Of a stretch of 64,000 nt of DNA, positions 32,756 to 41,629 are shown one piece after another. The stretch is from Geminicoccaceae bacterium (GTDB taxonomy: Bacteria > Pseudomonadota > Alphaproteobacteria > Geminicoccales > Geminicoccaceae): assembly GCA_028279345.1 (NCBI GenBank), contig JANQNY010000056.1, positions 1-64,000 of the forward strand, given 5' to 3'. Within the stretch, counting starts at the first letter, position 1, and the number at the start of each line of letters is the position of its first letter. Below the pieces are notes generated by a model. That model saw nothing but the letters and a program-made list of their open reading frames with translations, had not been told where the DNA came from and ran no database searches. The position numbers were made by a program, and so were the translations under genes.

Positions 32756-34690
32756 ATGCGCGACAAGACCGTTTCCGCCGAAGAGGCCGCCGCCCTCGTG
32801 CAGGACGGCGACGTCATTGCGACCTCCGGTTTCATCGGCATCGGCACCCCGGACGCGCTGCTCACCGCGATCGAGAACCGCTTTCTGGCGGACGGTCATC
32901 CGCGCGACCTGACGCTGCTGTTCGCCGGTGGGCAGGGCGATGCCGCCGATCGCGGCCTCAACCATCTGGGCCATGACGGCCTGCTGAAGCGTGTCGTCGG
33001 CGGGCATTTCGGCCTAGCGCCGAAGGTGGGGCGCCTGGCCGTCGAGAACCGCATCGAGGCCTACAACATTCCGCAGGGCTGCGTGTCGCACCTCTACCGC
33101 GACATCGCCGCCGGCAAGCCCGGCACCATCTCCAAGGTGGGCCTGGATACCTTCGTCGACCCGAACCTCGAGGGCGGCAAGGTCAATGCGGTCAGCACCG
33201 AGGATATGGTCGAGCGGATCGAGATCAACGGCGAGCCGTTCCTGCTCTACAAGGCGATGCCACTCAAAGTGGCGCTCCTGCGTGGCACGACCGCAGACCC
33301 GCACGGCAACATCACGATGGAGCGCGAGGCGCTCGTGCTGGACGCGTTGGCGATGGCTATGGCCGCGAAGAACTCGCACGGGATCGTGGTGGTACAGGTC
33401 GAGCGTCTCGCTGCCGCCAACAGCCTCAGCTCGCGGGCCGTGGTGATCCCCGGCGCGCTCGTGGATTGCGTTGTCGTCGCACCACCCGAGCTGCACCCGC
33501 AGACCTACGTGACACCTTACCACCCCGCTTTCTCGGGTGAGCTGCGGGTGCCGCTGGAGGGCCTGCCACCCTTGAAGCTCAACGCGCGCAAGGTGATCGC
33601 CAGACGCTGCGCCTTCGAGTTGCCCGTGAACGGCATCGTCAATCTCGGCATCGGCATGCCGGAGGGCATCGCGAGCGTGGCCAACGAGGAGCGCTTGCTG
33701 GACTACCTGACGCTCACGGCCGAACCCGGCGTGATGGGTGGCATGCCCGCGTCTGGCCTCGACTTCGGCGCGGCAGTGAACACCCAGGCCATCATCCACC
33801 AGAATCAGATGTTCGACTTCTACGACGGCGGTGGGCTCGACATGGCCTGCCTCGGGATGGGTGAGGCCGATCGTTTCGGCAACGTCAATGTGAGCCGGCT
33901 GGGACCGAAGCTCGTGGGCGCGGGCGGTTTCATCAACATCTCGCAAACGGCGAAGAAGCTCGTCTTCGCCGGTACCTTTACCGCCGGTGGCCTCCAGGTC
34001 GGGTTCAAGGACGGCCAGGTACGGATCGTGCAGGAGGGCCGCGCCCGCAAGTTCATCGACGACGTGCTGCAGGTGACGTTCTCGGGCGATCGGGCGGCGC
34101 GCCTCGGTCAGCCGGTGCTCTACGTAACCGAGCGCTGTGTCTTCAAGCTCACCCCCGACGGCCTCGAGATCATCGAGGTCGCACCTGGCGTCGATCTGGA
34201 ACGCGATATCCTGGCGCTGATGAGCTTCAAGCCCAAGGTCGTCAACCCGCAGCCGATGGATGCGTCGATCTTCCTGGACCAGCCGATGGAGCTCAAGACG
34301 CGGCTCCTCGACCTCGACCTCTCGAGCCGTGTCTCCTTCGACGCCGAGCATGAACGCCTGTTCCTCAACTTCGAGGGTCTGGAGATCACCACGCAGGAGG
34401 ACGTCGAGCGCGTGCGCGATGCCGTCGTGGGCGCATGCGAGCGCATCGGTCGGCGCGTCCCGGTGGTCGTCAACTACGAGGGCTTCTACCTCGGTGCCAG
34501 TGTCGCCGACGACTACGCGGCGCTCGTGCGCATGCTCGAGGATCGCTACTACACCGAAGTGTCGCGCTACACGACCAGCGCCTTCATGCGGCTCAAGCTG
34601 GGCCAGACCCTCTCGCGCGTCGTGGCTCCGCACATCTTCGAGCGCCGTGAGGACGCCCAGGCGTTCCACGAGCACCACGGCCGTCCGTGA
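32756..34690 (+). CDS. long acyl-CoA:acetate/3-ketoacid CoA-transferase with C-terminal extension
   Basis: A 644-residue enzyme. Residues 1-495 are the fused CoA-transferase, with the catalytic Glu in LTAEPGVMGGMP (about 323) and glycine stretch SGFIGIGTP. A further 140 residues (about 505-644: LFLNFEGLEITTQEDVERV, VVVNYEGFYLGASVADDY, YYTEVSRYTTSAFMRLKLG) form an extra alpha/beta domain that I suspect is STAS-like and is absent from the 531-residue paralogue at 16987. It lies 54 bp after the TRAP permease, so it probably activates the imported acid to its CoA ester. Confidence 0.88.
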   Translation: MRDKTVSAEEAAALVQDGDVIATSGFIGIGTPDALLTAIENRFLADGHPRDLTLLFAGGQGDAADRGLNHLGHDGLLKRVVGGHFGLAPKVGRLAVENRIEAYNIPQGCVSHLYRDIAAGKPGTISKVGLDTFVDPNLEGGKVNAVSTEDMVERIEINGEPFLLYKAMPLKVALLRGTTADPHGNITMEREALVLDALAMAMAAKNSHGIVVVQVERLAAANSLSSRAVVIPGALVDCVVVAPPELHPQTYVTPYHPAFSGELRVPLEGLPPLKLNARKVIARRCAFELPVNGIVNLGIGMPEGIASVANEERLLDYLTLTAEPGVMGGMPASGLDFGAAVNTQAIIHQNQMFDFYDGGGLDMACLGMGEADRFGNVNVSRLGPKLVGAGGFINISQTAKKLVFAGTFTAGGLQVGFKDGQVRIVQEGRARKFIDDVLQVTFSGDRAARLGQPVLYVTERCVFKLTPDGLEIIEVAPGVDLERDILALMSFKPKVVNPQPMDASIFLDQPMELKTRLLDLDLSSRVSFDAEHERLFLNFEGLEITTQEDVERVRDAVVGACERIGRRVPVVVNYEGFYLGASVADDYAALVRMLEDRYYTEVSRYTTSAFMRLKLGQTLSRVVAPHIFERREDAQAFHEHHGRP

Positions 34691-34808
34691 GGGCGCCTTC
34701 CGCGGGTCGAATGCTCTTGGTACACGCGGCTGGAGCTTGGGCTGTGGCTCCCTAAGCCGCCTCGCACCGGCCCCGTGGGAGAAGCCCAGGGGCGCCCGTC
34801 ATGCGCAC

Positions 34809-35096
34809 TCACTTCCCGTGGGTGAGGCCTCGGACGTAGTCGGGGATCTGGGCGCGGGTAATGCCGATGGCAGCGAGCTGCTTGTCCGACAGCTCGTGCA
34901 TCACGGTGGTCATTTTCGCGTGCTGGTACCGCCGGAGGAGGCTCAAGCACTTCCGTCCCACGATCGAGAAGAGGCGCGTCACGCCATTCGAAGAGGGGCG
35001 GCCAGCCTTACGCACCGGGGCCGGCCTAACAGGAATCTGCGGCCGCATCTGTCGTGCGTCAGTTTGGATCGGCTCGAGTAGGGACAGGTCGGACAT
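34809..35096 (-). CDS. DUF1127-like small protein
   Basis: A 95-residue basic protein. The C-terminal half (HAKMTTVMHELSDKQLAAIG then ITRAQIPDYVRGL) is the DUF1127 form in which the helix is followed by LAD/LGI-type residues; the N-terminal half is Pro-rich. GAGGAG lies upstream of the ATG at 35096. It is unrelated in detail to the DUF1127 gene at 2117 beyond the shared domain. It converges with the CoA-transferase gene. Confidence 0.72.
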   Translation of the reverse strand: MSDLSLLEPIQTDARQMRPQIPVRPAPVRKAGRPSSNGVTRLFSIVGRKCLSLLRRYQHAKMTTVMHELSDKQLAAIGITRAQIPDYVRGLTHGK

Positions 35097-35571
35097 GCTG
35101 TGGCGTGGCTCCTCGCCTTGATTGCCGCGCCCCGTACGTCGGTGGGCGGTCAATCGTGTTGCAGTCTGGATCGGCGCGCTTCGCATCGCCGATCAGCCCC
35201 CCTGACCATCGCTAGCTTGAACGGCGCCAGAGCAGGACCGGCGCGCGTTGGACGCTCTGTTGCAGTGCAGCATGTACGCTCCGCCCTCGCCGTTGCGAAC
35301 CCCAAGCTCACTCATGCCCGCCCTGCGGCTGGCGCATGGGCGGGAGGAGTGGCGGCGCGATCGAGTACGATCCCGCTGAGCGTTCGGCGACTGCTATAGG
35401 TGGCTGGCGGGGTCGCCAGATGACGTGCAAGTTGATCGCCGGACCGCTTTCGCCGGCACGCTGAATAGGGACCATTGCATCTCGGCGTTGGAGATTTCCG
35501 TAGCGACTGCGAGAGCCTCTTGAAGCCCACGACGCCGGGTGCCGATCACCATCCGTCGAGGAGAAACGGAA
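35097..35571. other. 475-bp stretch without a convincing gene
   Basis: This lies between the start of the DUF1127-like gene and the start of the triheme cytochrome, so it should hold both promoters. Short open frames exist on both strands but have no ribosome site or recognisable sequence. I see a small palindrome GATCG-AGTA-CGATC and a loose CCCGCC/GGCGGG pair, nothing stronger. GAGGAG just before 35572 serves the cytochrome gene. Confidence 0.5.
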
Positions 35572-37152
35572 ATGCAGTTCAGAGGATTGGCCGTAGCGCG
35601 CGTTGCCCTAGGAGCGGCCGCGCTCATCGCGTCTTCCGCGCTCGTCACCGATGCGGCTTGGGCGCAGGACCCGCCCGCGGGTGCGGCGGACGAGATGGTA
35701 AGTCGTGGCGCTTACCTGGCGCGGATCGGGCTTTGCTATGAGTGCCACACCCGCGAGGGTGGGGCAGACCTCGCCGGTGGTCGCGCCATCGCGTCGCCGT
35801 TCGGCGACATCTACAGCGCCAACATCACCCCAGACCCCGAACATGGGATCGGCTCTTGGTCCCAGGACGACTTCACCAGAGCGCTGCGTCAGGGGCTGCT
35901 TCCCGGTGGGAACCATCTCTACCCGGCGATGCCCTATGTCAGCTTCACGAAGATGGCCGACGAGGACGTGGCGGCGCTTTGGGCGTTTCTGCGGACGGTT
36001 GACCCGGTCGCCTATGCTCCGCCGACGACCGAGTTGGCATTTCCGTTCAACATCCGCACCGGAATAGCGGCCTGGAACGCGCTCTACTTCAAGGATGGAC
36101 GGTACGTCCACGACGCGAGCCAGTCGGACGAGTGGAACCGTGGCGCCTACGTGGTCGACGCTGTCGCGCATTGCGGCGCCTGCCACACGCCGCGCAACCT
36201 CCTCATGGGGCGTGAAGAGGACCGCCATCTACAGGGTGCCGTCATCGACTATTGGTACGCGCCCGATATCAGCGGCGACGACTATTCGGCGATCGCCGAC
36301 TGGACCGTCGAAGACATCGCCTCCTACCTCCGGACCGGTCACAACCCGGACAACGTCGCTGCCGTAGGCAGCATGTTCGAAGCCGTCGAGGGCGGGCTCG
36401 ACCGTTTGACCGACGCGGACGCTCAGGCGATCGCCGTCTACCTGAAGGCTCAGACGTCTGAGCCGCCGGAGACGGTCGGCACGACCTTGACGATGTCGAC
36501 GACGCAGATGGAGGCGGCCGGCACACTCTATGAGGTCAACTGTCAGGGCTGCCACGAGGCAGATGGCGAAGGTGTGGCCGGTCTCGCGCCCACGCTGGTG
36601 GGTACGTCTTCGGTCGACGGGCGGGAGCCCGACACGGTGATCCACGCAGTCCTGGAGGGGTTTCTGCCCCGCGACGACTGGGGCCCGATGCCGTCCTTCG
36701 CGCATGCGCTGAGCAATCAGCAGATCGCCGAGATCGCGAACTACGTCCGCACGAAGTGGGGCGACGGACTTCGGGCGGCCGCGACGGCGTCGCTGGTGGC
36801 GCAAATCCGCGCCCATGACCACATCGCAGAAGGCGATGCTCAGGCGATCGTCTGCCCCGGTGTGCCGTCGGCCCAGATGACGCCCGAGATCCGAGGCGAG
36901 GTCGCCGACCTGGCCGGCCAGGAACCGACGGCCGAAGCGCTGACGCCAGTCGTCAGCGCCTATCACCAGCAGTTTCCCGATGTCGGCAAGGGCGTTGCCG
37001 TGCAGCGGCTGACCGGGGTCTACTGCCAAGCGCTCCTGGACCAGGGCCGTCGCTCCTATGACGATGTCCTCGGCGCCTTCGTCGCGTTCATGGGCCGGGT
37101 GGCGGCCGCGGCCGAAGAGGTCTTCGGCGACGACGCCACGAGCCGCGGTTGA
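35572..37152 (+). CDS. triheme cytochrome c, alcohol/gluconate dehydrogenase subunit type
   Basis: A 526-residue exported cytochrome: signal peptide to about residue 31 (DAAWAQ), then three heme-binding motifs CYECH (55-59), CGACH (201-205) and CQGCH (324-328), spaced as in the membrane-associated triheme subunits of gluconate or alcohol dehydrogenases. Residues from about 420 to the end have no heme site but carry two further cysteines (AIVCPGVP and GVYCQALL), an extension not typical of the family. No dehydrogenase large subunit is adjacent, so the electron donor is encoded elsewhere. Confidence 0.88.
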   Translation: MQFRGLAVARVALGAAALIASSALVTDAAWAQDPPAGAADEMVSRGAYLARIGLCYECHTREGGADLAGGRAIASPFGDIYSANITPDPEHGIGSWSQDDFTRALRQGLLPGGNHLYPAMPYVSFTKMADEDVAALWAFLRTVDPVAYAPPTTELAFPFNIRTGIAAWNALYFKDGRYVHDASQSDEWNRGAYVVDAVAHCGACHTPRNLLMGREEDRHLQGAVIDYWYAPDISGDDYSAIADWTVEDIASYLRTGHNPDNVAAVGSMFEAVEGGLDRLTDADAQAIAVYLKAQTSEPPETVGTTLTMSTTQMEAAGTLYEVNCQGCHEADGEGVAGLAPTLVGTSSVDGREPDTVIHAVLEGFLPRDDWGPMPSFAHALSNQQIAEIANYVRTKWGDGLRAAATASLVAQIRAHDHIAEGDAQAIVCPGVPSAQMTPEIRGEVADLAGQEPTAEALTPVVSAYHQQFPDVGKGVAVQRLTGVYCQALLDQGRRSYDDVLGAFVAFMGRVAAAAEEVFGDDATSRG

Positions 37153-37344
37153 TCGAAGGGGCACCGGACGGTCAGAGGCTTTGGCGCGCGCTCTGCGGCC
37201 ACCAAGACATGGTGGTCTGGGTCTATCACGGCGGTTGGTGAGGGAGCCGGGCTGCCGACGCGCACGGCGGTCGCAGACCGCGCCCGCCTCGTTCGTATCG
37301 GGCGGAACCGCCCAGCGGGGAACTGGTGGCAGGTAGCATCAAAT

Positions 37345-37369
37345 TGCATAATATATGGGAGATCATATA
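37345..37369. promoter_or_regulatory. AT-rich palindrome upstream of the LysR gene
   Basis: TGCATAA precedes TATATG-GGAGAT-CATATA (arms 37352-37357 and 37364-37369), eight bases before the LysR ATG. An AT-rich interrupted palindrome in this place is a plausible LysR operator, and the leading TGCATAAT recurs at 38308 before the VOC gene. Confidence 0.4.
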
Positions 37370-37377
37370 GTGAACTC

Positions 37378-38283
37378 ATGAACCTGAATGACCTTCGCGC
37401 GTTTGTCGCCGTTGCGGAGACCGGTTCCGTCAGCCGAGCCGCGTCCAGGCTGCATCTGACCCAACCGGCGCTGACGCGACGCGTTCAGAACCTCGAGGCG
37501 CATTTGCGCGCGACGCTCCTCGATCGAACGACCAAGCCACCTACGCTGACGCCGACCGGTTACCGCGTTCTGGACCATGGCCGCCACGTGCTGCTCGCAC
37601 TGACGGAGCTCGAGGACACGTGCCGCGGCGTTGGCGACGTCGTGGGACCGCTGCGGCTCGGGGTCGCTCATGGCTTGGCTGAATGCGTGCTCGCGGAACC
37701 GTTGGCGGAGCTGCAGCGCACCTTCCCGAAGCTGGGTTTGTTCGTCAGGGCCGGCTGGACCAAGGAACTGCTGGAGGGTTTGGGACGCGCCTCGTTGGAC
37801 GGCGTGGTCGGTCTACTGCCGCCCGACCGTCCGGCGCTTTCCTTTCCGCTCGAAACGCTCGGCCAAGAAAAGGTCGTCGTGGTTGCGCCACGAAACTGGG
37901 CAGGATCCGACCATGCCGGACTGATGGATCTTCGAGACGCGTCATGGGTTTTGAATCCGAAGGGCTGCAGCTACCGAACCGCGCTGGAGGAGGCCTTCGA
38001 TCGTCAAGGCGTTGCCGTCCGCGTGTCGATGGAGGTCCTAGGTCGCGAGCTGCAACTCTCTCTCGTAGCACGTGGTGCTGGGCTCGGGTTTTGCCCGGTC
38101 AAGGGGCTGCGAGCGAGCCCGCAGGCAAGCGAGGTCCGCATCCTCAGGACCCCGGGGCTCAGCTTCCAAGTCGACATCGCCTGCATCCGCGCGCCAGGAA
38201 CGTCACACTTGGCGCGCGCGTTCACGGTGTTTTCGCAGCAGGTCGGACAGGCTCTCCAGGCCGGAGGCGCCGACGAGCACTGA
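37378..38283 (+). CDS. LysR family transcriptional regulator
   Basis: A 301-residue LysR protein: HTH within residues 1-60 (GSVSRAASRLHLTQPALTRRV) and an effector domain from about 88 (GPLRLGVAHGLAECVLAEPL). Palindromes at 37345 and 38308 flank the gene, so it may control itself and the downstream VOC/EamA pair. It could alternatively regulate the triheme cytochrome gene upstream, which is on the same strand 225 bp away. Confidence 0.87.
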   Translation: MNLNDLRAFVAVAETGSVSRAASRLHLTQPALTRRVQNLEAHLRATLLDRTTKPPTLTPTGYRVLDHGRHVLLALTELEDTCRGVGDVVGPLRLGVAHGLAECVLAEPLAELQRTFPKLGLFVRAGWTKELLEGLGRASLDGVVGLLPPDRPALSFPLETLGQEKVVVVAPRNWAGSDHAGLMDLRDASWVLNPKGCSYRTALEEAFDRQGVAVRVSMEVLGRELQLSLVARGAGLGFCPVKGLRASPQASEVRILRTPGLSFQVDIACIRAPGTSHLARAFTVFSQQVGQALQAGGADEH

Positions 38284-38307
38284 TGCACGAGAACCTGCGG
38301 CACACGC

Positions 38308-38333
38308 TGCATAATCGATATAGATACTATGCA
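38308..38333. promoter_or_regulatory. palindrome between the LysR and VOC genes
   Basis: TGCATA and TATGCA (38308-38313 and 38328-38333) are perfect inverted arms around an AT-rich 14-bp spacer beginning ATCGATA. The left half TGCATAAT is identical to the sequence at 37345. It is a candidate second operator of the LysR regulator for the VOC/EamA genes, about 90 bp before the VOC start. Confidence 0.4.
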
Positions 38334-38425
38334 TTTCACGGATCATTCTGCTGGCGCTACCGTGTAGCGGAGACGGTCAGTAGTGGCGCCGCAGCGAGCG
38401 AAGTTGGCGCTGAAGGTCGCGTTCC

Positions 38426-38812
38426 ATGATAGATCACGTCTCGATCGCGGTTTCCGACCTGCAGTCCAGTGCGGCGTACTACCGGAGCATTCTGGAACCA
38501 CTCGGTCTGAAGCAACTCGTCGAGCGCGACAGGACGGTCGGTTTCGGCAAGACCTACCCAGAACTCTGGTTGAACGCGCGTCCGGGCATGCCTCCTGCGC
38601 CGGCCGACACCGGCAACCACATCTGCCTGCGCGCGCCCAGCCGAGAAGCGGTCAGACGCTTCTACGAGGCGGCGCTCGCCCATGGCGGTACCGGCGATGG
38701 CGCGCCGGGTGACCGCGAAGCGACGCTCGGGACCTATTTCGGCGCGTTCATCCGCGACCTCGACGACAACAAGATCGAAGTCGCCACCTTCCTGCGTCCC
38801 GATCCCGCGTGA
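38426..38812 (+). CDS. VOC (glyoxalase/bleomycin-resistance fold) protein
   Basis: A 128-residue metal-site fold: MIDHVSIAVSDLQSSAAYY (His ligand), GNHICLRAPSREAVRRFY, and DLDDNKIEVATF near the end (Glu ligand). This resembles YcaE/YwkD-type VOC proteins of unknown substrate. It overlaps the EamA exporter by GTGA, so the two are translationally coupled, suggesting handling and export of one compound. Confidence 0.85.
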   Translation: MIDHVSIAVSDLQSSAAYYRSILEPLGLKQLVERDRTVGFGKTYPELWLNARPGMPPAPADTGNHICLRAPSREAVRRFYEAALAHGGTGDGAPGDREATLGTYFGAFIRDLDDNKIEVATFLRPDPA

Positions 38813-39699
38813 CCGCCAGCGTTCCCGACTGGCGCGACGGCGTTCTATACGGCGTGCTGGGCATGCTCGGTTTCAGCGGCACGCTCGTTGCCACGCGGGT
38901 CGCCGTGAGCGATTTCTCGCCCCTGAGCCTGACGACCGGACGGATCATCATCGCGGCGATGCTCGCCTTGCTGGCGCTTACCGCCACCGGCAAGTGGCGG
39001 TCGCTGGAGGTGCGTTTTCTGCCCGGTCTGCTCTGGATGGGGCTGGGTCTTGCGATCGGCTATCCGTTCTTCCTGGCCCTCGCCTTGGAGAGCGTTCCGG
39101 CCGTCCACGGTGCCGTGGTGACGGGGCTTGTCCCCGCGGCGACGGCCATCATCGCTGTCCTGCGCACGGGCGAACGTCCGCCGGTGACGTTCTGGATCGC
39201 CTGCTTCGTTGGCTTCTGCGGCGTCCTTTACTTCGCGTTGGACGCCGGTGGTGGGCAGGTCGGCGCCGCCGACGCTTGGCTGTTCCTTGCCATGCTGAGC
39301 CTCGGAATTGCCTACGTGGAAGGGGCGCGCGTTTCGGGCGAACTCGGTGGCACGATCGCGCTCAGCTGGGCGATGCTGCTCATGGCGCCGTTTGCTGCCG
39401 TCCCGTTTGTCCTGTCGCTGCGCGATGTCAGCTTCGGCACGGTTGCGTGGACCAGCTGGGCGGCGTTTGCCTATGTCGGCGCCATCAGCATGTTCCTGGC
39501 GTCCGTGTTCTGGTACCGGGGGTTGGCTGCGGGTGGCATCGCCCGCATCGGCCAGATCAACCTGCTTCTTCCCATGGTGGCGTTGGCCTGGTCGGCGCTT
39601 CTGCTTGGTGAGCAGATCACCCCCACCGCCATCGTGTGCGCGTTCGTCGTCTTCGCTTCGATGGTTGCCTGCCTGAGGTCACGCAGCCGGCCGTCGTGA
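38809..39699 (+). CDS. EamA/DMT family transporter
   Basis: A 296-residue protein with ten hydrophobic segments in two EamA repeats (about 10-140 and 150-290), including ALALESVPAVHGAVVTGLVP and GLAAGGIARIGQINLLLP. It starts at a GTG overlapping the VOC stop. DMT proteins of this type export metabolites or amino acids. A second, only distantly similar DMT protein is encoded at 47453. Confidence 0.88.
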   Translation: MTASVPDWRDGVLYGVLGMLGFSGTLVATRVAVSDFSPLSLTTGRIIIAAMLALLALTATGKWRSLEVRFLPGLLWMGLGLAIGYPFFLALALESVPAVHGAVVTGLVPAATAIIAVLRTGERPPVTFWIACFVGFCGVLYFALDAGGGQVGAADAWLFLAMLSLGIAYVEGARVSGELGGTIALSWAMLLMAPFAAVPFVLSLRDVSFGTVAWTSWAAFAYVGAISMFLASVFWYRGLAAGGIARIGQINLLLPMVALAWSALLLGEQITPTAIVCAFVVFASMVACLRSRSRPS

Positions 39700-39782
39700 A
39701 ACGTCGAACCTGCACGTCGGGGCCACCCAGTGCGCGTCCATCTATATTCGGCGAGCGGCTGCTGCCGTGCGGGCAAGGTGCT

Positions 39783-40712
39783 TCACGCATCCTCAACCTG
39801 GCCCGCGCGCTCGCGGCGGGTGCCGCCCATCTCGCGTGCTAGCTGTTCGAGGATCGTTTCCAGATCGAAGCGCTGCGCCCGAAACTGCTCGACCTTGAGC
39901 TGGCCCAGCGTGGTCGCAGCGACCGCTTCGAAGGTGCGGGCGGCTCCGGTGTAGCTGAGGCCGGTGATGCCGCTGGCCTCGAAGGTCTGGGCGATCTCCT
40001 CCATCTCGCCGGCCCAGCGGAAGGCCTTGGGCACCGCGCCTGGGATCGCCGCATCCATCCGTGCCCGAAGCTGCGGCTGGCTGAGCGCCAGCTCGGCGTC
40101 GAGCGCGCCGCGCACGTCCAGGCGCTCCGCTGCCACCATCAGCTGGACCATCAGCGCCGCGACGCCCTTATTGAGCGCGGCGTAGCACATCTTGAGGGCC
40201 GAAGCCTCGCCGATGCCGGCACCGATGGCGCGCACGTCGAGGCCGAAGCCGTTGAGCGCCCCCACGGCCTCGGTCGCAGCACCCGAGACGTAGAGGCGCG
40301 TCTGCGTGCTGTCAGGCACGGGCGGCGGGCCGACGATGCCGCCGTCGACGAACGCCGCCCCCGCCTGTTCGATCAGCGCACCGATGGCCCTGGTCGTCGC
40401 CGGCGCTACGGCATTGCACTCAACATAGACGGGTGGGCGGGCGGACGCGGCGAGCGCCGGCGCCAGCCGCTCGGCGAGTGCTACCGCCTGGTCGGGCACA
40501 ACGACTGCGAGGAGGAGGTCCGCCGCGTCGACGAGGGCGGCGTCACTGCCCAAATCATCGATAGCCGCCGCTTGTGCGAGCGCGCGCGTGCGCGAGCTGC
40601 GGCCAGCGAGACTGGTCACGACGCGAAGATCGTTCCCTGCGAGAAGCTTGCCGGTCGCCTGACCCATCTCGCCTGTCGACAGGATGGCGACGGTCGGTGC
40701 CGTGGCACTCAT
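39783..40712 (-). CDS. NAD(P)-binding dehydrogenase with DUF1932 C-terminal domain
   Basis: A 309-residue beta-hydroxyacid dehydrogenase relative. The N-terminal Rossmann fold has VAILSTGEMGQATGKLLA (G-E-M-G in place of the usual G-x-M-G), and VECNAVAPATTRAIG is the substrate segment. The C-terminal helical region with ALKMCYAALNKGVAALMV carries the catalytic-type Lys and is a DUF1932 domain. The start overlaps the aldolase stop (ATGA), so both belong to one transcript: the aldolase first, this enzyme second. Confidence 0.85.
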   Translation of the reverse strand: MSATAPTVAILSTGEMGQATGKLLAGNDLRVVTSLAGRSSRTRALAQAAAIDDLGSDAALVDAADLLLAVVVPDQAVALAERLAPALAASARPPVYVECNAVAPATTRAIGALIEQAGAAFVDGGIVGPPPVPDSTQTRLYVSGAATEAVGALNGFGLDVRAIGAGIGEASALKMCYAALNKGVAALMVQLMVAAERLDVRGALDAELALSQPQLRARMDAAIPGAVPKAFRWAGEMEEIAQTFEASGITGLSYTGAARTFEAVAATTLGQLKVEQFRAQRFDLETILEQLAREMGGTRRERAGQVEDA

Positions 40713-41491
40713 AGGAGCGCCTGCACGGCAGCCGCCCGCTCGGTCGCGGCCTCCATCAGAAGCGCGTGGTCGCTGCCGGCAAGCACCAGCCGTACGCCCA
40801 TTTCGACGTAGCGTGACATGACGGGCGGCCTGTAGACGCCGCCCATGCCGGCATACTTGCCATGCCGCGTACAGGCACCGACAACCGTCTCGTAGGCGCG
40901 GATGATGTCCGGGTGCTCGACCTGGCCGGGAATGCCCATCTCCAGGCAGAGATCATTCGTGCCGACGAGCAGGGCGTCCACGCCCGCGACCGCCGCGATC
41001 TCGTCCGCCTCGGCGATCGCGCGCGGGCTCTCCAGCATCATCACGACCAGCGTCGAGGCGTTCACCGCTGCCGCCGCCTCGCCGATCGGAACGGCCTCGA
41101 AATCAAGTTGCGGCAGTGTGCCCGTCATCGAGCGATGCCCGTCGGGCGGATAGCGCATGGCGGTTGCCAGGCGCTGGGCGGTGCTGGCGTCGTCGACATG
41201 CGGCACGACGATGCCTTGCGCGCCGCCGTCGAGCGCGCGGGTGGCGTGGTGGTGCGCGAAGCCGGGCACGCGCACCAGCGGCGCGATGCCGGCGTCCTGG
41301 GCTGCCACGGCGATCTGGCAGGCCACGTCCAGGCTCATCGTGTTGTGCTCTTGATCGATGAAGAGCCAGTCATAGCCGCAGGTCTTCATCGCCTTGGCGA
41401 TGTCGGCCGTCCGCGCGTTGCGAAGCCCGACGCCCACGGCGAGCCCGCCCGCTTCGAGCTTCTCTTTTGCCACGTTGCGGATGGTCGCCAT
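40709..41491 (-). CDS. HpcH/HpaI family aldolase
   Basis: A 260-residue class II pyruvate-dependent aldolase or citrate-lyase-like enzyme. Signatures: YDWLFIDQEHNTMSLD, LVRVPG, GGAQGIVVPHVDDAS, the metal ligand Glu in VMMLESPRAIAEADEI and the Asp in DALLVGTNDL. GGGAGAG lies upstream of the ATG at 41491. It probably cleaves a 2-keto-4-hydroxy acid to pyruvate or glyoxylate plus an aldehyde; the coupled dehydrogenase and the divergent aminotransferase suggest a small catabolic module. Confidence 0.88.
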   Translation of the reverse strand: MATIRNVAKEKLEAGGLAVGVGLRNARTADIAKAMKTCGYDWLFIDQEHNTMSLDVACQIAVAAQDAGIAPLVRVPGFAHHHATRALDGGAQGIVVPHVDDASTAQRLATAMRYPPDGHRSMTGTLPQLDFEAVPIGEAAAAVNASTLVVMMLESPRAIAEADEIAAVAGVDALLVGTNDLCLEMGIPGQVEHPDIIRAYETVVGACTRHGKYAGMGGVYRPPVMSRYVEMGVRLVLAGSDHALLMEAATERAAAVQALL

Positions 41492-41629
41492 GTGTCTCTC
41501 CCGTCGCGCGTGCCTCGCAATCCTAGGCACGGGCGACCGAGGCGTCATCCGTGGTGCGCCACGACGAGCTTGGTCCGGGCCCGACGATCGTGCTTCTGTG
41601 GCTGGGTCGATGCAGGAGGAGGCGCCGCC

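Noticed and set aside
33014-34678. 554-codon minus-strand open frame across the long CoA-transferase
   Set aside because: It is antisense to a gene with full catalytic motifs. Its product is His/Glu/Asp-rich with no fold pattern, as expected from the opposite strand of GC-rich coding DNA.
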